A DNA stretch of 64,000 bases, taken from NCBI RefSeq assembly GCF_014201615.1, contig NZ_JACHEU010000001.1, positions 62,001 to 126,000 on the forward strand, given 5' to 3'. The stretch is from Aquamicrobium lusatiense (GTDB lineage: Bacteria > Pseudomonadota > Alphaproteobacteria > Rhizobiales > Rhizobiaceae). The notes below the pieces were generated by a model, which saw nothing but the letters and a program-made list of their open reading frames with translations, was not told the origin of the DNA and did no database searches. Positions 29,848 to 40,513 of the stretch are shown piece by piece; position 1 is the stretch's first letter; every line of letters starts with the position of its first letter. The translations under genes were made by a program, and so were the position numbers.

Positions 29848-31218
29848 CTAACGAACGACGAGCAGGAGCCGCGCCCCTCCGCGGAAGAGATCGAGCGCGA
29901 TGGTGCCGCGTGTTTCGCCGAGCAGCCGCGTCAGTTCGGCCACGGTCCCGACCGGTCGGCGGTTGACGGCGACGATGACGTCGCCGGTGCGCAGACCGGC
30001 CTGTGCGGCGGGACTGCCCGGAGCCACGTTGGCGACCAGCACGTTGCCGGATGCATCCTGGAATTCAGCGCCGGCCAGACGGTCGGGTATGGCGCTCGTG
30101 GAGGCGCGAGAGGGACCCGATTCTCCATTCACCGTCATGGCGACGGTCTGCCGGACGCCATCACGCAGATAGACGATCTCCACCCGCGAGCCCGCGGGCG
30201 ACAGGCCGATGCGGTTGCGCAGATCGGCCGAACCAGAGATTTCGCGTCCGTCGACGGCGACGATGATGTCGCCCGCCTGAATGCCTGCCTGCTCGGCGGG
30301 CGAGCCGTCCTCGACGCTGGCGACGACCGCGCCAAAGCTGGCATCGATGCCAAGAGCCTCGGCAAGGTCGGGCGTGAGGTCCTGGATCGAGACGCCGATG
30401 CGTCCGCGCCGGACCTCGCCATGCTCGATTAGCTGCGTCATCACCGCCGACGCCATGTCGATGGGGACGGCAAAGCCGATGCCGACATTGCCGCCGGCCG
30501 GTGCGATGATCGCGGTGTTGATGCCGACAAGCTGGCCATCCGCCGTCACCAGCGCGCCGCCCGAATTGCCGGGATTGATCGAGGCGTCGGTCTGGATGAA
30601 GTCTTCATAGCCTTCGACGTTCAGCCCACTACGGCTCAGCGCGCTGACGATGCCGGAGGTAACGGTCTGGCCGAGCCCGAACGGATTGCCGATGGCGACC
30701 ACGCTGTCGCCGACGCGCAGACGCGACGGATCGCCCAGCCGCAGGGCGGTCAGGTTTGACGCATCGACCCTGAGCAAAGCGATGTCGGTCGCCTTGTCGC
30801 TGCCGACCAGTTCGGCAGTGAAGCGGCGGCGATCCTTCAGCGTCACCGCGATCTCGCTCGCGCCGTCGACGACATGGTGGTTGGTGAGAATGTAACCCTT
30901 GTCCGCGTCGACGATGACGCCGGATCCGGCGCTCATGCGGGGCCTTTGCTGCGGCATCTGCGGCAGGTCGAAGAAGCGCCGGAAATAGGGGTCGTTGAAG
31001 AGCGGGTTGGTTTCGGCAGGCGCGCGCGATGTGACGGCGATGTTGACGACCGCCGGCGTGATCTCCTCCAGCACGTCAGGCAACGAACGCTCGACATGCC
31101 CGCCGGATGCCACATCCTGTGCGGCAGCGGGCTGCACGGCGCCACCGGAAAATGACAATGTAAGGCACGTGACAAGGATGGCGGCAATCTGCGGGGCGCG
31201 AGGCAGGCCGATGAACAT
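29848..31218 (-). CDS. Periplasmic serine endoprotease of the DegP/DegQ (Do) family
   Basis: 456 residues; degrades or refolds misfolded envelope proteins. GGGAGATCGACA precedes the ATG at 31218 and a signal peptide follows (APQIAAILVTCLTLSFSG). Trypsin-like domain with triad His115 (TNHHVVDG), Asp145 (KATDIALL) and Ser219 (NPGNSGGA). Two PDZ domains follow (about 260-345 and 365-455). The Q-linker loop after the signal peptide is short, more like DegQ. The gene is downstream of groES-groEL and upstream of the NEW3 gene (47-bp gap). As cargo it would duplicate a chromosomal copy. Confidence 0.93.
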   Translation of the reverse strand: MFIGLPRAPQIAAILVTCLTLSFSGGAVQPAAAQDVASGGHVERSLPDVLEEITPAVVNIAVTSRAPAETNPLFNDPYFRRFFDLPQMPQQRPRMSAGSGVIVDADKGYILTNHHVVDGASEIAVTLKDRRRFTAELVGSDKATDIALLRVDASNLTALRLGDPSRLRVGDSVVAIGNPFGLGQTVTSGIVSALSRSGLNVEGYEDFIQTDASINPGNSGGALVTADGQLVGINTAIIAPAGGNVGIGFAVPIDMASAVMTQLIEHGEVRRGRIGVSIQDLTPDLAEALGIDASFGAVVASVEDGSPAEQAGIQAGDIIVAVDGREISGSADLRNRIGLSPAGSRVEIVYLRDGVRQTVAMTVNGESGPSRASTSAIPDRLAGAEFQDASGNVLVANVAPGSPAAQAGLRTGDVIVAVNRRPVGTVAELTRLLGETRGTIALDLFRGGARLLLVVR

Positions 31219-31351
31219 TGTCGATCTCCCGATATGGTTCCTTCGTGTTGGATGCGGCGATGCCGTCGCGCCGGAAGAGATCTTCCGGCGCCGTCCTTCG
31301 CGCATCTGGTTCGAGTGGAAATGAACCCCGCCCGGAGGCGAGGTTCCTGGA

Positions 31352-31576
31352 TCATTGCGGCCGGCCGACTCGCGAGAGGGCCGACACCTGCCCCGCCGCA
31401 TGGAACATCAGCGCGGAGGCCGCCGTGCGCCGATCCCATCCAGCCATCACGAGCCTGTCGAGCAGGGTTTCGATCAGCGGGGCCAATGCCGTCCGCGCCT
31501 CCGCATCGTGCGACAGGAACTCGGACGGCGGATGATGCGGTACAGGTACATGGTCAAAGTCTGGCATGAGCCTCAT
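31352..31576 (-). CDS. Small conserved-looking protein between groEL and the protease
   Basis: 74 residues. GGAGACTGAC precedes the first ATG. The sequence is well formed (HDAEARTALAPLIETLLDRL, helical; AGWDRRTAASALMFHAAGQV) and suggests two amphipathic helices, without signal peptide. Family not recognised. It follows groEL after a strong hairpin and precedes the protease by 133 bp. Confidence 0.6.
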   Translation of the reverse strand: MRLMPDFDHVPVPHHPPSEFLSHDAEARTALAPLIETLLDRLVMAGWDRRTAASALMFHAAGQVSALSRVGRPQ

Positions 31577-31603
31577 GTCAGTCTCCGATCTATGCTTTGC
31601 TCC

Positions 31604-31630
31604 TGACCGCTCCCGATACGGGAGCGGTCA
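31604..31630 (-). terminator. 12-bp perfect hairpin after groEL
   Basis: Arms TGACCGCTCCCG and CGGGAGCGGTCA with loop ATA, 18 bp past the groEL stop. No U-run follows on the minus strand, so it is either a Rho-assisted terminator or a 3' end stabiliser that lets groESL mRNA outlast downstream message. Confidence 0.55.
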
Positions 31631-31647
31631 CTTTCAGCGCGAGATGG

Positions 31648-33285
<1,638 letters not shown>

Positions 33286-33342
33286 TCAATAGGCAGCTTT
33301 CGTTGACTGGTTGCTGGGACTGGTTGATGGTCGAAGAATCCG

Positions 33343-33657
33343 TCAGGCGGCCTTCTTCAGCGTGGTGGGCTGCTCGATCACGCCCATCACGTCGCTTTCC
33401 TTCATGATGAGCAGGTCTTCGCCGTCGAGCCTGATCTCGGTGCCGGACCACTTGCCGAACAGAATGCGGTCGCCGACCTTCACGTCGAGCTCGACCAGCT
33501 TGCCGCTTTCGTCGCGGGCACCGGGGCCGACCGCGATCACTTCGCCTTCGCTCGGCTTTTCCCTGGCGGTATCGGGAATGATGATGCCGCCTGCGGTTTT
33601 CTCGTCGGCTTCGATGCGGCGAACCAGGATACGGTCATGCAATGGACGGAACGTCAT
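33343..33657 (-). CDS. groES: 10-kDa co-chaperonin GroES (element-borne copy)
   Basis: 104 residues. [20 protein letters not shown] starts the fold, and the mobile loop is [20 protein letters not shown]. Caps the GroEL ring. First gene of groESL, under a promoter-like block shared with the hsp20 gene at 35489. Ends with QPTTLKKAA. Confidence 0.96.
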   Translation of the reverse strand: MTFRPLHDRILVRRIEADEKTAGGIIIPDTAREKPSEGEVIAVGPGARDESGKLVELDVKVGDRILFGKWSGTEIRLDGEDLLIMKESDVMGVIEQPTTLKKAA

Positions 33658-33997
33658 ATCGTTCTCCTCAAGGACAAACAGATTTTGAGAGGTCCCTCCG
33701 CTCCGGCCCGGTGAGAACCGGAGCGGGGCCGCGCAACCCTTGTCGGCGTCACGCGCGTATCGATCTGGTTTTGGCGATTTTCGATTTCAAGAGGGGAATG
33801 CAAAATTTTTGGCACTCGCAGCCATTCACTGCTAGTGCGATGTAATCGCAGCCGAAATTGACACCATCGAGCATCCGGGCACTTGAAAAATTCGCTCGAT
33901 TGGCCGAACTTCCTTCTGTGCCGTGCCGGGAGGTGCGGTCCGGAGTCCTGATCGAAACGGAGTTTTTGGAACGGCTGAAAACGGAAGGAGGACAGCG
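33658..33997. other. 340-bp divergent control region groESL / 33998 gene
   Basis: Holds the groESL promoter candidate, an imperfect inverted repeat GCACTCGCAG-N7-CTGCTAGTGC at 33812-33838 (9 of 10 positions pair) and, on the plus strand, another CTTGAAA at 33882-33888 that could serve the 33998 gene. The dyad shares GCACTC with CIRCE but its geometry is not that of CIRCE. No gene is supported here. Confidence 0.55.
33759..33791 (-). promoter_or_regulatory. Heat-shock-type promoter candidate of groESL
   Basis: On the minus strand CTTGAAA (33791-33785), 16 bases, CCAGATCGAT (33768-33759). The first block matches the RpoH -35 consensus. The same two blocks at the same spacing precede hsp20 (35372-35404). 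Start codon of groES is 102 bp downstream. Confidence 0.7.
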
Positions 33998-34342
33998 ATG
34001 CGCCGAGCCGATTTTTCGACGATCATTCCCTCTCTCGCGCCACGAGCCGAAGACATTGCGCTCGACCGGCTCCTGTCGCCGGCGCGCCACTACAGGCATC
34101 CCGAGGATGTGCTGCGCGACGACACGCTCGAACGCAGCGAAAAGCGCGCCATTCTCTCGTCATGGGCATCCGACGCATGCGCGGTCGAATCGATGCCCGC
34201 ACTGCGCCAGCCGCCGGGCGCAGAAAGCCCCATCCCATTCGATGTCATCATGGATGCGCTGCGGCGACTTGATCGCGACGACATCGGGGCGGACGATGCC
34301 GTATGCGGATCCGCAGACCATCACCATCGTCTTCACGCATGA
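33998..34342 (+). CDS. Hypothetical protein of the stress block
   Basis: 114 residues; GGAAGGAGGACAGCG precedes the ATG. Predicted mostly helical: DIALDRLLSPARHYRHPEDV, TLERSEKRAILSSWASDACA and PFDVIMDALRRLDRDDIG. It looks like a real soluble protein with a conserved-looking middle (SEKRAILSSWASDACAVESM), but I do not recognise a named family. Followed after 19 bp by usg, so probably co-transcribed and divergent from groESL. Confidence 0.7.
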   Translation: MRRADFSTIIPSLAPRAEDIALDRLLSPARHYRHPEDVLRDDTLERSEKRAILSSWASDACAVESMPALRQPPGAESPIPFDVIMDALRRLDRDDIGADDAVCGSADHHHRLHA

Positions 34343-34361
34343 AACGACAAAGGAGAGACAT

Positions 34362-34640
34362 ATGCCAGCGATCGTCAGTCGTGAATTCCGGATGCAGATG
34401 GAAGGCTACGGCCTGACCACAGCCGAAATCCACTATCACCTGCCGGATCACCCGAGCCTGTTGCAGGTCTATGTCTGGCAGGATTACGACCTCGCCCCGA
34501 AATTTCCCGAACTGCGCGGCTTTCTGGACTACTGGACCGAGACGCTGGAGGGCGCGCTGCACTCCGTGCGCGTCGCCCACCACCGTCTGATCCAGCCATC
34601 AGAATGGAAAGCCGTCGACGGGATCATATCCGTTCACTGA
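34362..34640 (+). CDS. usg: Usg-family protein
   Basis: 92 residues; AAAGGAGAGACAT precedes the ATG. The family core is clear: GYGLTTAEIHYHLPDHPSLL, QVYVWQDYDLAPKFPELRGF and GALHSVRVAHHRLI. Usg proteins are small alphaproteobacterial proteins of unknown biochemical role, best known from the gene upstream of trp genes in Caulobacter. Here it lies within the stress block. Its last 7 bases overlap the convergent DUF982 gene. Confidence 0.85.
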   Translation: MPAIVSREFRMQMEGYGLTTAEIHYHLPDHPSLLQVYVWQDYDLAPKFPELRGFLDYWTETLEGALHSVRVAHHRLIQPSEWKAVDGIISVH

Positions 34641-34942
34641 AGCCCGGCGGGAATTCCCTGATAGCTACCGAGAGTACCCCGAACTCGCGTGCGTCGTGCT
34701 CCCTGAACGAGGCCCGCTCGCATTGCAGCCTTCATGAAGCTCCGGCGCGCCTCCTTCGCAGAGCGCCATCCATCGAGTGCGTCCCGACAGGCAGCAATGG
34801 CATTCCGCCAACGACGTCCACGTGCCCAGTCCGGCCATTCGCGCTCAAGGCATTCCAGTGCTTCAAAACCTGTCGCCACCTTTCGGAGGCCAGTTTTTGG
34901 CATGCGCAGAATTACGGGTTCTTGGAACACGACATCAGACAT
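34634..34942 (-). CDS. DUF982 domain protein
   Basis: 102 residues from the ATG at 34942 (AAGGAGGAAGTG upstream). The DUF982 pattern is visible: FQEPVILRMP, VATGFEALECLEREWPDWA, WRNAIAACRDALDG and EARRSFMKAAMRAGL. The family is widespread in Rhizobiales and without known function. Convergent with usg and upstream of nothing on its strand. Confidence 0.82.
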   Translation of the reverse strand: MSDVVFQEPVILRMPKTGLRKVATGFEALECLEREWPDWARGRRWRNAIAACRDALDGWRSAKEARRSFMKAAMRAGLVQGARRTRVRGTLGSYQGIPAGLQ

Positions 34943-35053
34943 CACTTCCTCCTTGTTTTCTGATCGTCTTTTAAGAGCAAGTAACTGATCGTTCTGTACG
35001 ATCTCTTGTGATCTGGGCATACCGACGGGCCTCTTCAACCCTCCATCCGTATC

Positions 35054-35269
35054 TCAGTCAACGCCGTCATCATCAGGTTCAAGCAGATCGATGAGTTGGC
35101 TGACGCGTGTGTCCGGGAGCGGTCGCCCTTCGCCCATCAGCGCCTCGTCATTGTTAAGCCAGTTCCACGCTTCTCGCAGTTCATCAACACTCGCCCCGGT
35201 TGCGATAAGCCCCGCCGCCAGATCGTCGTCTATGGAGCCGAGCACTGAAACGATGTCGTCATAGGTCAT
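35054..35269 (-). CDS. Small acidic hypothetical protein
   Basis: 71 residues; AATGGAGGCCTGCC precedes the ATG. Sequence: DDIVSVLGSIDDDLAAGLI, then ELREAWNWLNNDEALMGEG and a C-terminal LIDLLEPDDDGVD. All helical and acidic; unrecognised. It may be co-transcribed with the DUF982 gene (112 bp downstream) and lies back to back with hsp20. Confidence 0.65.
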   Translation of the reverse strand: MTYDDIVSVLGSIDDDLAAGLIATGASVDELREAWNWLNNDEALMGEGRPLPDTRVSQLIDLLEPDDDGVD

Positions 35270-35371
35270 GGCAGGCCTCCATTCATATTACCAACCAACT
35301 CATCACATGGTGTAGTTGTTCTCAAATTCCAACAGCCTGAAATAGCTGTAGAAATTTTCTGCCGTCACCCT

Positions 35372-35404
35372 CTTGAAACTCAGAGATGACGAAACCAGAT
35401 CGAT
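35372..35404 (+). promoter_or_regulatory. Heat-shock-type promoter candidate of hsp20
   Basis: CTTGAAA (35372-35378), 16 bases, CCAGATCGAT (35395-35404), identical in both blocks and spacing to the groESL candidate. Transcription starting just after it would give a leader of about 75-80 nt. Confidence 0.7.
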
Positions 35405-35491
35405 TGTGCGCCGCTGCCACTACGGGGCGGCGCCGGTTAAAAAAGCCGGACAATCTTGTACCCATGTTGCTTCAAGGAGGATGTGGCTATG
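35405..35491 (+). promoter_or_regulatory. ROSE-like RNA thermometer in the hsp20 leader
   Basis: The leader has a stable hairpin GCGCCGC (35408-35414) / GCGGCGC (35427-35433), and its last segment holds TTGCT six bases ahead of the Shine-Dalgarno AAGGAGG. TTGCT fits the U(U/C)GCU motif that pairs with the ribosome site in rhizobial ROSE elements; here TTGCTTC can fold on GAGGA across a short loop with the G left opposite. Heat would open this stem. Known ROSE elements control exactly this gene family. Confidence 0.6.
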
Positions 35492-35965
35492 AGAACCACT
35501 TTCGATTTTTCTCCCCTGTTCCGGTCGAGCATCGGCTTCGACCGTCTGGTCAATGCGCTGGAGGCAGCCAGCCGCGTCGAGAGCATCGACAATTGGCCTC
35601 CCTATGACATCGCAAAGACTGACGAAGACGACTACCGCATCACCATGGCGGTGGCCGGCTTCAGCGAAGACGAGCTTTCCATCACGCAGGAGCAGAACAT
35701 GCTTCTCGTGGCGGGTAGCAAAGCCACCGACGAGAATGCGCAGTATCTGCATCGCGGCATTGCCGGACGCTCGTTCCAGCGTCGCTTCCAGCTCGCCGAC
35801 CACGTGCGAGTTGAAGGCGCGACTCTCGTCAACGGCCTCCTGACAATCGATCTTCGGCGTGAGATCCCGGAGGAGATGAAGCCTCGTCGGATTGCGATCT
35901 CGTCGCAGGAGAAGACGATGCAGATTGAAGCCCCTTCGCAGACCAACGAGCAGATCGCAGCCTGA
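35489..35965 (+). CDS. Small heat-shock protein, Hsp20/IbpA type
   Basis: 158 residues; ATP-independent holdase that binds unfolding proteins. Start at 35489 after AAGGAGGATGTGGCT. N-terminal MRTTFDFSPLFRSSIGFDRL is the class A rhizobial (IbpA-like) form. The alpha-crystallin domain spans about 35-130 (YDIAKTDEDDYRITMAVAGF, LVNGLLTIDLRREIPEEM), and the C-terminal tail has the IAI-type anchor (RRIAISS). Expected to hand clients to chaperones encoded nearby. Confidence 0.94.
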   Translation: MRTTFDFSPLFRSSIGFDRLVNALEAASRVESIDNWPPYDIAKTDEDDYRITMAVAGFSEDELSITQEQNMLLVAGSKATDENAQYLHRGIAGRSFQRRFQLADHVRVEGATLVNGLLTIDLRREIPEEMKPRRIAISSQEKTMQIEAPSQTNEQIAA

Positions 35966-36061
35966 CGCTTTTGTCAGTTTACGTATCGCCAGCGCCGGGC
36001 CACGCGTCCGGCGCCATCAGCGAAGCTGTGTCCAATTGTTCAGAACAGAAGGAGAGTAACC

Positions 36062-36574
36062 ATGAACGTACGTGACCTGATCCCCTGGGGCCGTGACACG
36101 AGCAGCAATCAGGCTCCCGCTGTCTATCGTGAAGAGGACCGCAATCCGTTCCTGTCGCTGCACCGGGAAGTCAATCGCCTGTTCGATGATGTCTTTCGCT
36201 CGTTTGATCGAAACCTGCCAGCTTTTGACTCTCTGGCTTCCTTCGGACGGGGGTGGCCAAGCGTCGAAATCTCCGAGACTGAAAAGGAGATCCGCATAAC
36301 CGCAGAAGTGCCAGGTCTGGAGGAAAAGGACATCGAACTGGTTCTGGATGACGGTGTGCTGACGCTAAGAGGCGAAAAGCGATCTGAGACCGAGGACAAG
36401 GACAAGCAGTTCTCGGAACGCTTCTACGGCCGTTTCGAGCGCCGTATCCCGGTTGGAAGGGAAATCGTCGAGGACAAGATCGACGCCAGGTTCAAGAATG
36501 GCGTGCTCAACCTCATCCTTCCCAAGACCGAAAAGGCACAGTCGCAGGTAAAACGCATAGCGATCAAGAGCTGA
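36062..36574 (+). CDS. Small heat-shock protein, Hsp20 class C type
   Basis: 170 residues; AGAAGGAGAGTAACC precedes the ATG. Different class from its upstream neighbour: longer N-terminus with PFLSLHREVNRLFDDVFRSF and the alpha-crystallin core SVEISETEKEIRITAEVPGL, LEEKDIELVLDDGVLTLRGE and FKNGVLNLILPKTEKA; ends KRIAIKS with the IxI anchor. Two classes side by side may form mixed oligomers. 97-bp gap from the first hsp20. Confidence 0.94.
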   Translation: MNVRDLIPWGRDTSSNQAPAVYREEDRNPFLSLHREVNRLFDDVFRSFDRNLPAFDSLASFGRGWPSVEISETEKEIRITAEVPGLEEKDIELVLDDGVLTLRGEKRSETEDKDKQFSERFYGRFERRIPVGREIVEDKIDARFKNGVLNLILPKTEKAQSQVKRIAIKS

Positions 36575-36645
36575 CGACGGTTTCTACGCCGGCGGGTTCG
36601 TTGCGCCCGTCGGCGCCGACCTTCACCGATCACGGAGGAAGAACC

Positions 36646-37377
36646 ATGAACATTGCTGCAAGAAGGACATCAATGGCAGATGGTCCTGTCGACCGGGCCG
36701 TGCCGGGAGCCAACGACAATCGTCGCACGATGCTGTCAATAGGACGCTCCTTATTCCCCAGCGATGCCGTGGCCAGGATCTACCGCCCATCTCGCTCGGC
36801 GACTACCAGTGCTCCGTCGCGCGATCAATGGAAGCTCGTGTTCGAGGCGCGCAGCCCGTCTTTTATCGAACCGCTCATGGGCTACACCGGCAGCCGGGAC
36901 ACACTGAAGCAGGTCGAGCTTAAGTTCCCGACGCTGGCGTCTGCGATCCGTTACGCGCAGCGGCAGGGTCTTTGCTATGTCGTGGACGTACCAAAGGATA
37001 AGGCTAGGATTACCATGGATAAGTCTGGAGAAAAGCGAAACACATTCTCCGATGCGACGCTCGGCAAGCTTGGCCTCGCCGGGCTTTCGGACAAGTACCG
37101 TCGGGCCATGTCGAATGACGCCAATCGCAATGATGGGGATGGCGGCTGGGCTTCGCCGATGGATGTCGTGACTGACAACCGGCTCCCCCTTGATGCGAGG
37201 CGGTCGATCCTGATGAACTGGGCCTGGACCGAATTCCTGATCGATCAGGCCACCAACGAGGGCATGCCTGAGAACGGCCGCCCCTCGCGCCTTGATGAGG
37301 TTGAGCAGGCGCTGCTCGCTCTCGAAAGAGGCGTGGATGCCCAGACGGATGGTCCGGGGCATCTCGAAGCAGCATGA
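36646..37377 (+). CDS. NDUFS4-like (complex I accessory subunit fold) protein with C-terminal extension
   Basis: 243 residues; GGAGGAAGAACC precedes the ATG at 36646. Residues about 45-125 match the ETC complex I NDUFS4 family: ARIYRPSRSATTSAP, WKLVFEARSPSFIEPLMGYT, DTLKQVELKFPTLASAIRYA and QGLCYVV. The rest is an unrelated tail with SPMDVVTDNRLPLDARRSIL and LMNWAWTEFLIDQATNEGMP, ending in a helix SRLDEVEQALLALERG. Chromosomal NDUFS4 homologues are about 100 residues, so this is a divergent, extended paralogue. Placed between hsp20 and an omega-like gene. Function in stress unknown. Confidence 0.75.
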   Translation: MNIAARRTSMADGPVDRAVPGANDNRRTMLSIGRSLFPSDAVARIYRPSRSATTSAPSRDQWKLVFEARSPSFIEPLMGYTGSRDTLKQVELKFPTLASAIRYAQRQGLCYVVDVPKDKARITMDKSGEKRNTFSDATLGKLGLAGLSDKYRRAMSNDANRNDGDGGWASPMDVVTDNRLPLDARRSILMNWAWTEFLIDQATNEGMPENGRPSRLDEVEQALLALERGVDAQTDGPGHLEAA

Positions 37378-37386
37378 GGTGATTCC

Positions 37387-37701
37387 ATGGATCCATTTGT
37401 CACGATCGATGCACAAAAGGTTCTGCCTAACAGGTTCGGGCTGGCTCTCGCAGGGGCCATGCGTTGTAGAGCGCTGAGGCGGGGCGATGAGCCTCGACTG
37501 GCGCTGGAAGGAATGACAACGCAGGATCTTGCGCTGCATGAGATTGCTGCGGGTGCTTTCACCGATGCGGAGCTTGCTCCGTTCCGTATCGGACAGCAGC
37601 CTGTGGGGCGTCTGCGCGCCCCACATCAGCAGTTGGGTGCCGGCTTCCCATCTCGTGACACCGGCACCTGCGTTCCGCCCGACAGGCGGACCGCTCATTG
37701 A
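37387..37701 (+). CDS. RNA polymerase omega subunit-like protein (RpoZ paralogue)
   Basis: 104 residues; GAGGTGATTCC precedes the ATG, 9 bp after the previous stop. The first 68 residues resemble omega: KVLPNRFGLALAGAMRCRAL (compare the VPNRFELVLLAAxRAR helix of RpoZ), RRGDEPRL, then LALHEIAAGAFTDAELAPF (compare ALREIA). The C-terminal 35 residues are Arg/Pro-rich and unrelated. It probably can dock on beta' or mimic omega, but this is inference from a short motif. Confidence 0.65.
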   Translation: MDPFVTIDAQKVLPNRFGLALAGAMRCRALRRGDEPRLALEGMTTQDLALHEIAAGAFTDAELAPFRIGQQPVGRLRAPHQQLGAGFPSRDTGTCVPPDRRTAH

Positions 37702-37731
37702 CGACGCATCAAACCGGAAAGGAGGAAAACG

Positions 37732-38091
37732 ATGCTGAAGACATTCGAAAACCGCTCTGCCTTTGATGTTGTGAATATTGCCGCCGGCCTCGGACTGGCC
37801 ATAACGCCATGGATTCTGGGTTATGCGGCTCTAACGACTGCGGCCTGGAACGCATGGCTTGTAGGAGCGGCGATCGCCGTTGTTGCATGCATTGCGCTGT
37901 TCGCGTTCAGCGAATGGCAACAGTGGGTTAACACGGCATTAGGCGTCTGGTCGGTCGCGGCGCCATGGGTGTTGCCATTCTCGACCAACAGCAGCGCGAC
38001 GATCTCCCATGTCGTCGTCGGCCTGATCGTGGCTGCTGCTGCGGGCTACAGCCTTTGGAAAGGCTCCGACAAACCGTTCTCAACGGCCTGA
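37732..38091 (+). CDS. SPW-repeat membrane protein
   Basis: 119 residues with four helices in two similar halves, each beginning with the repeat core: GLGLAITPWILGYA and GVWSVAAPWVLPFS. N-terminus MLKTFENRSAFDVVNIAAG. SPW-repeat proteins are small inner-membrane proteins of unknown role, often near stress genes. AAAGGAGGAAAACG precedes the ATG. A terminator follows directly. Confidence 0.85.
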   Translation: MLKTFENRSAFDVVNIAAGLGLAITPWILGYAALTTAAWNAWLVGAAIAVVACIALFAFSEWQQWVNTALGVWSVAAPWVLPFSTNSSATISHVVVGLIVAAAAGYSLWKGSDKPFSTA

Positions 38092-38096
38092 CCGAG

Positions 38097-38119
38097 GGGC
38101 CCGCTCTGCCGGGCCCTTT
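38097..38119 (+). terminator. Intrinsic terminator after the hsp20-to-SPW operon
   Basis: Stem GGGCCCG (38097-38103) / CGGGCCC (38110-38116), loop CTCTGC, then TTT. Six bases past the SPW stop. It separates ftsH transcriptionally from the upstream genes. Confidence 0.8.
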
Positions 38120-38212
38120 CACGTTGATCTGCCTCAAACGAGGACAGGGTGGTCTGGCTAAAGTGATGTCGGTAGGGGCGGCGTGCCCCACGCAGATGCA
38201 TGGCGATAGAGA

Positions 38213-40042
<1,830 letters not shown>

Positions 40043-40280
40043 TCTGAGGAAAGTTTGATTATCTATTGCGACTGTCTTTTCGACGAAGATATCATTTCTT
40101 TTTGGGCGTCTGTAAATTGGGGAGAATCTGGTTAAAAATACGCTACACAGAAGCTTCGAAATGTCTAGTTTTAATCGGCAGGTGAGCTCTCGTCGCCGGA
40201 GCTGCAACCGAATAATCTTTAACCCTCGTGTTGTTTCGTTCGATTGCCAATTCTGTGATGTTGATTCGCTCGCCACGATC
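40043..40280. other. A/T-richer gap between ftsH and the Trb operon
   Basis: 238 bp between convergent genes, clearly lower in GC than both sides. No gene, repeat or clear terminator hairpin is seen. It is a plausible junction between cargo block and transfer module. Confidence 0.45.
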
Positions 40281-40511
40281 CTAACGCCGTCGGGCGACGG
40301 CTCGCCGTGCCTTGGCGAACCCGCGATCCGTGGCGATGAACCGCTCCAGCATGGGCACGATGAGCCTGACGGGATCGGCGACGGGCTGGCCCGTCTCGCG
40401 CGCCAGCACCTCGGCATAGGCGATCAGATCGCGGTTGAGGGTTGCGGGCAGCTCCAGCATGACCTTCACGGGCTTGTCGTCGGGCAGCGGGCCGAGTTTC
40501 AGCCTGGTCAT
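40281..40511 (-). CDS. DUF2274 domain protein
   Basis: 76 residues from the ATG at 40511. Sequence matches the DUF2274 pattern: LKLGPLPDDKPVKVMLELPA, LNRDLIAYAEVLARETG and LIVPMLERFIATDRGFAKAR. Members are found at the end of Trb operons in ICEs and plasmids. The N-terminal half has a ribbon-helix-helix look, suggesting a DNA-binding regulator. Last gene of the trb operon, two bases after trbI. Confidence 0.8.
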   Translation of the reverse strand: MTRLKLGPLPDDKPVKVMLELPATLNRDLIAYAEVLARETGQPVADPVRLIVPMLERFIATDRGFAKARRAVARRR

Positions 40512-40513
40512 GG

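Noticed and set aside
31299..31330. Third copy of the CCAGAT promoter block before the protease gene
   Set aside because: CCAGAT is present on the minus strand, but no CTTGAAA lies 16 bases upstream.
33812..33838. CIRCE element for HrcA upstream of groES
   Set aside because: The dyad shares GCACTC but spacing and the second arm do not fit TTAGCACTC-N9-GAGTGCTAA; kept only as an unnamed inverted repeat.
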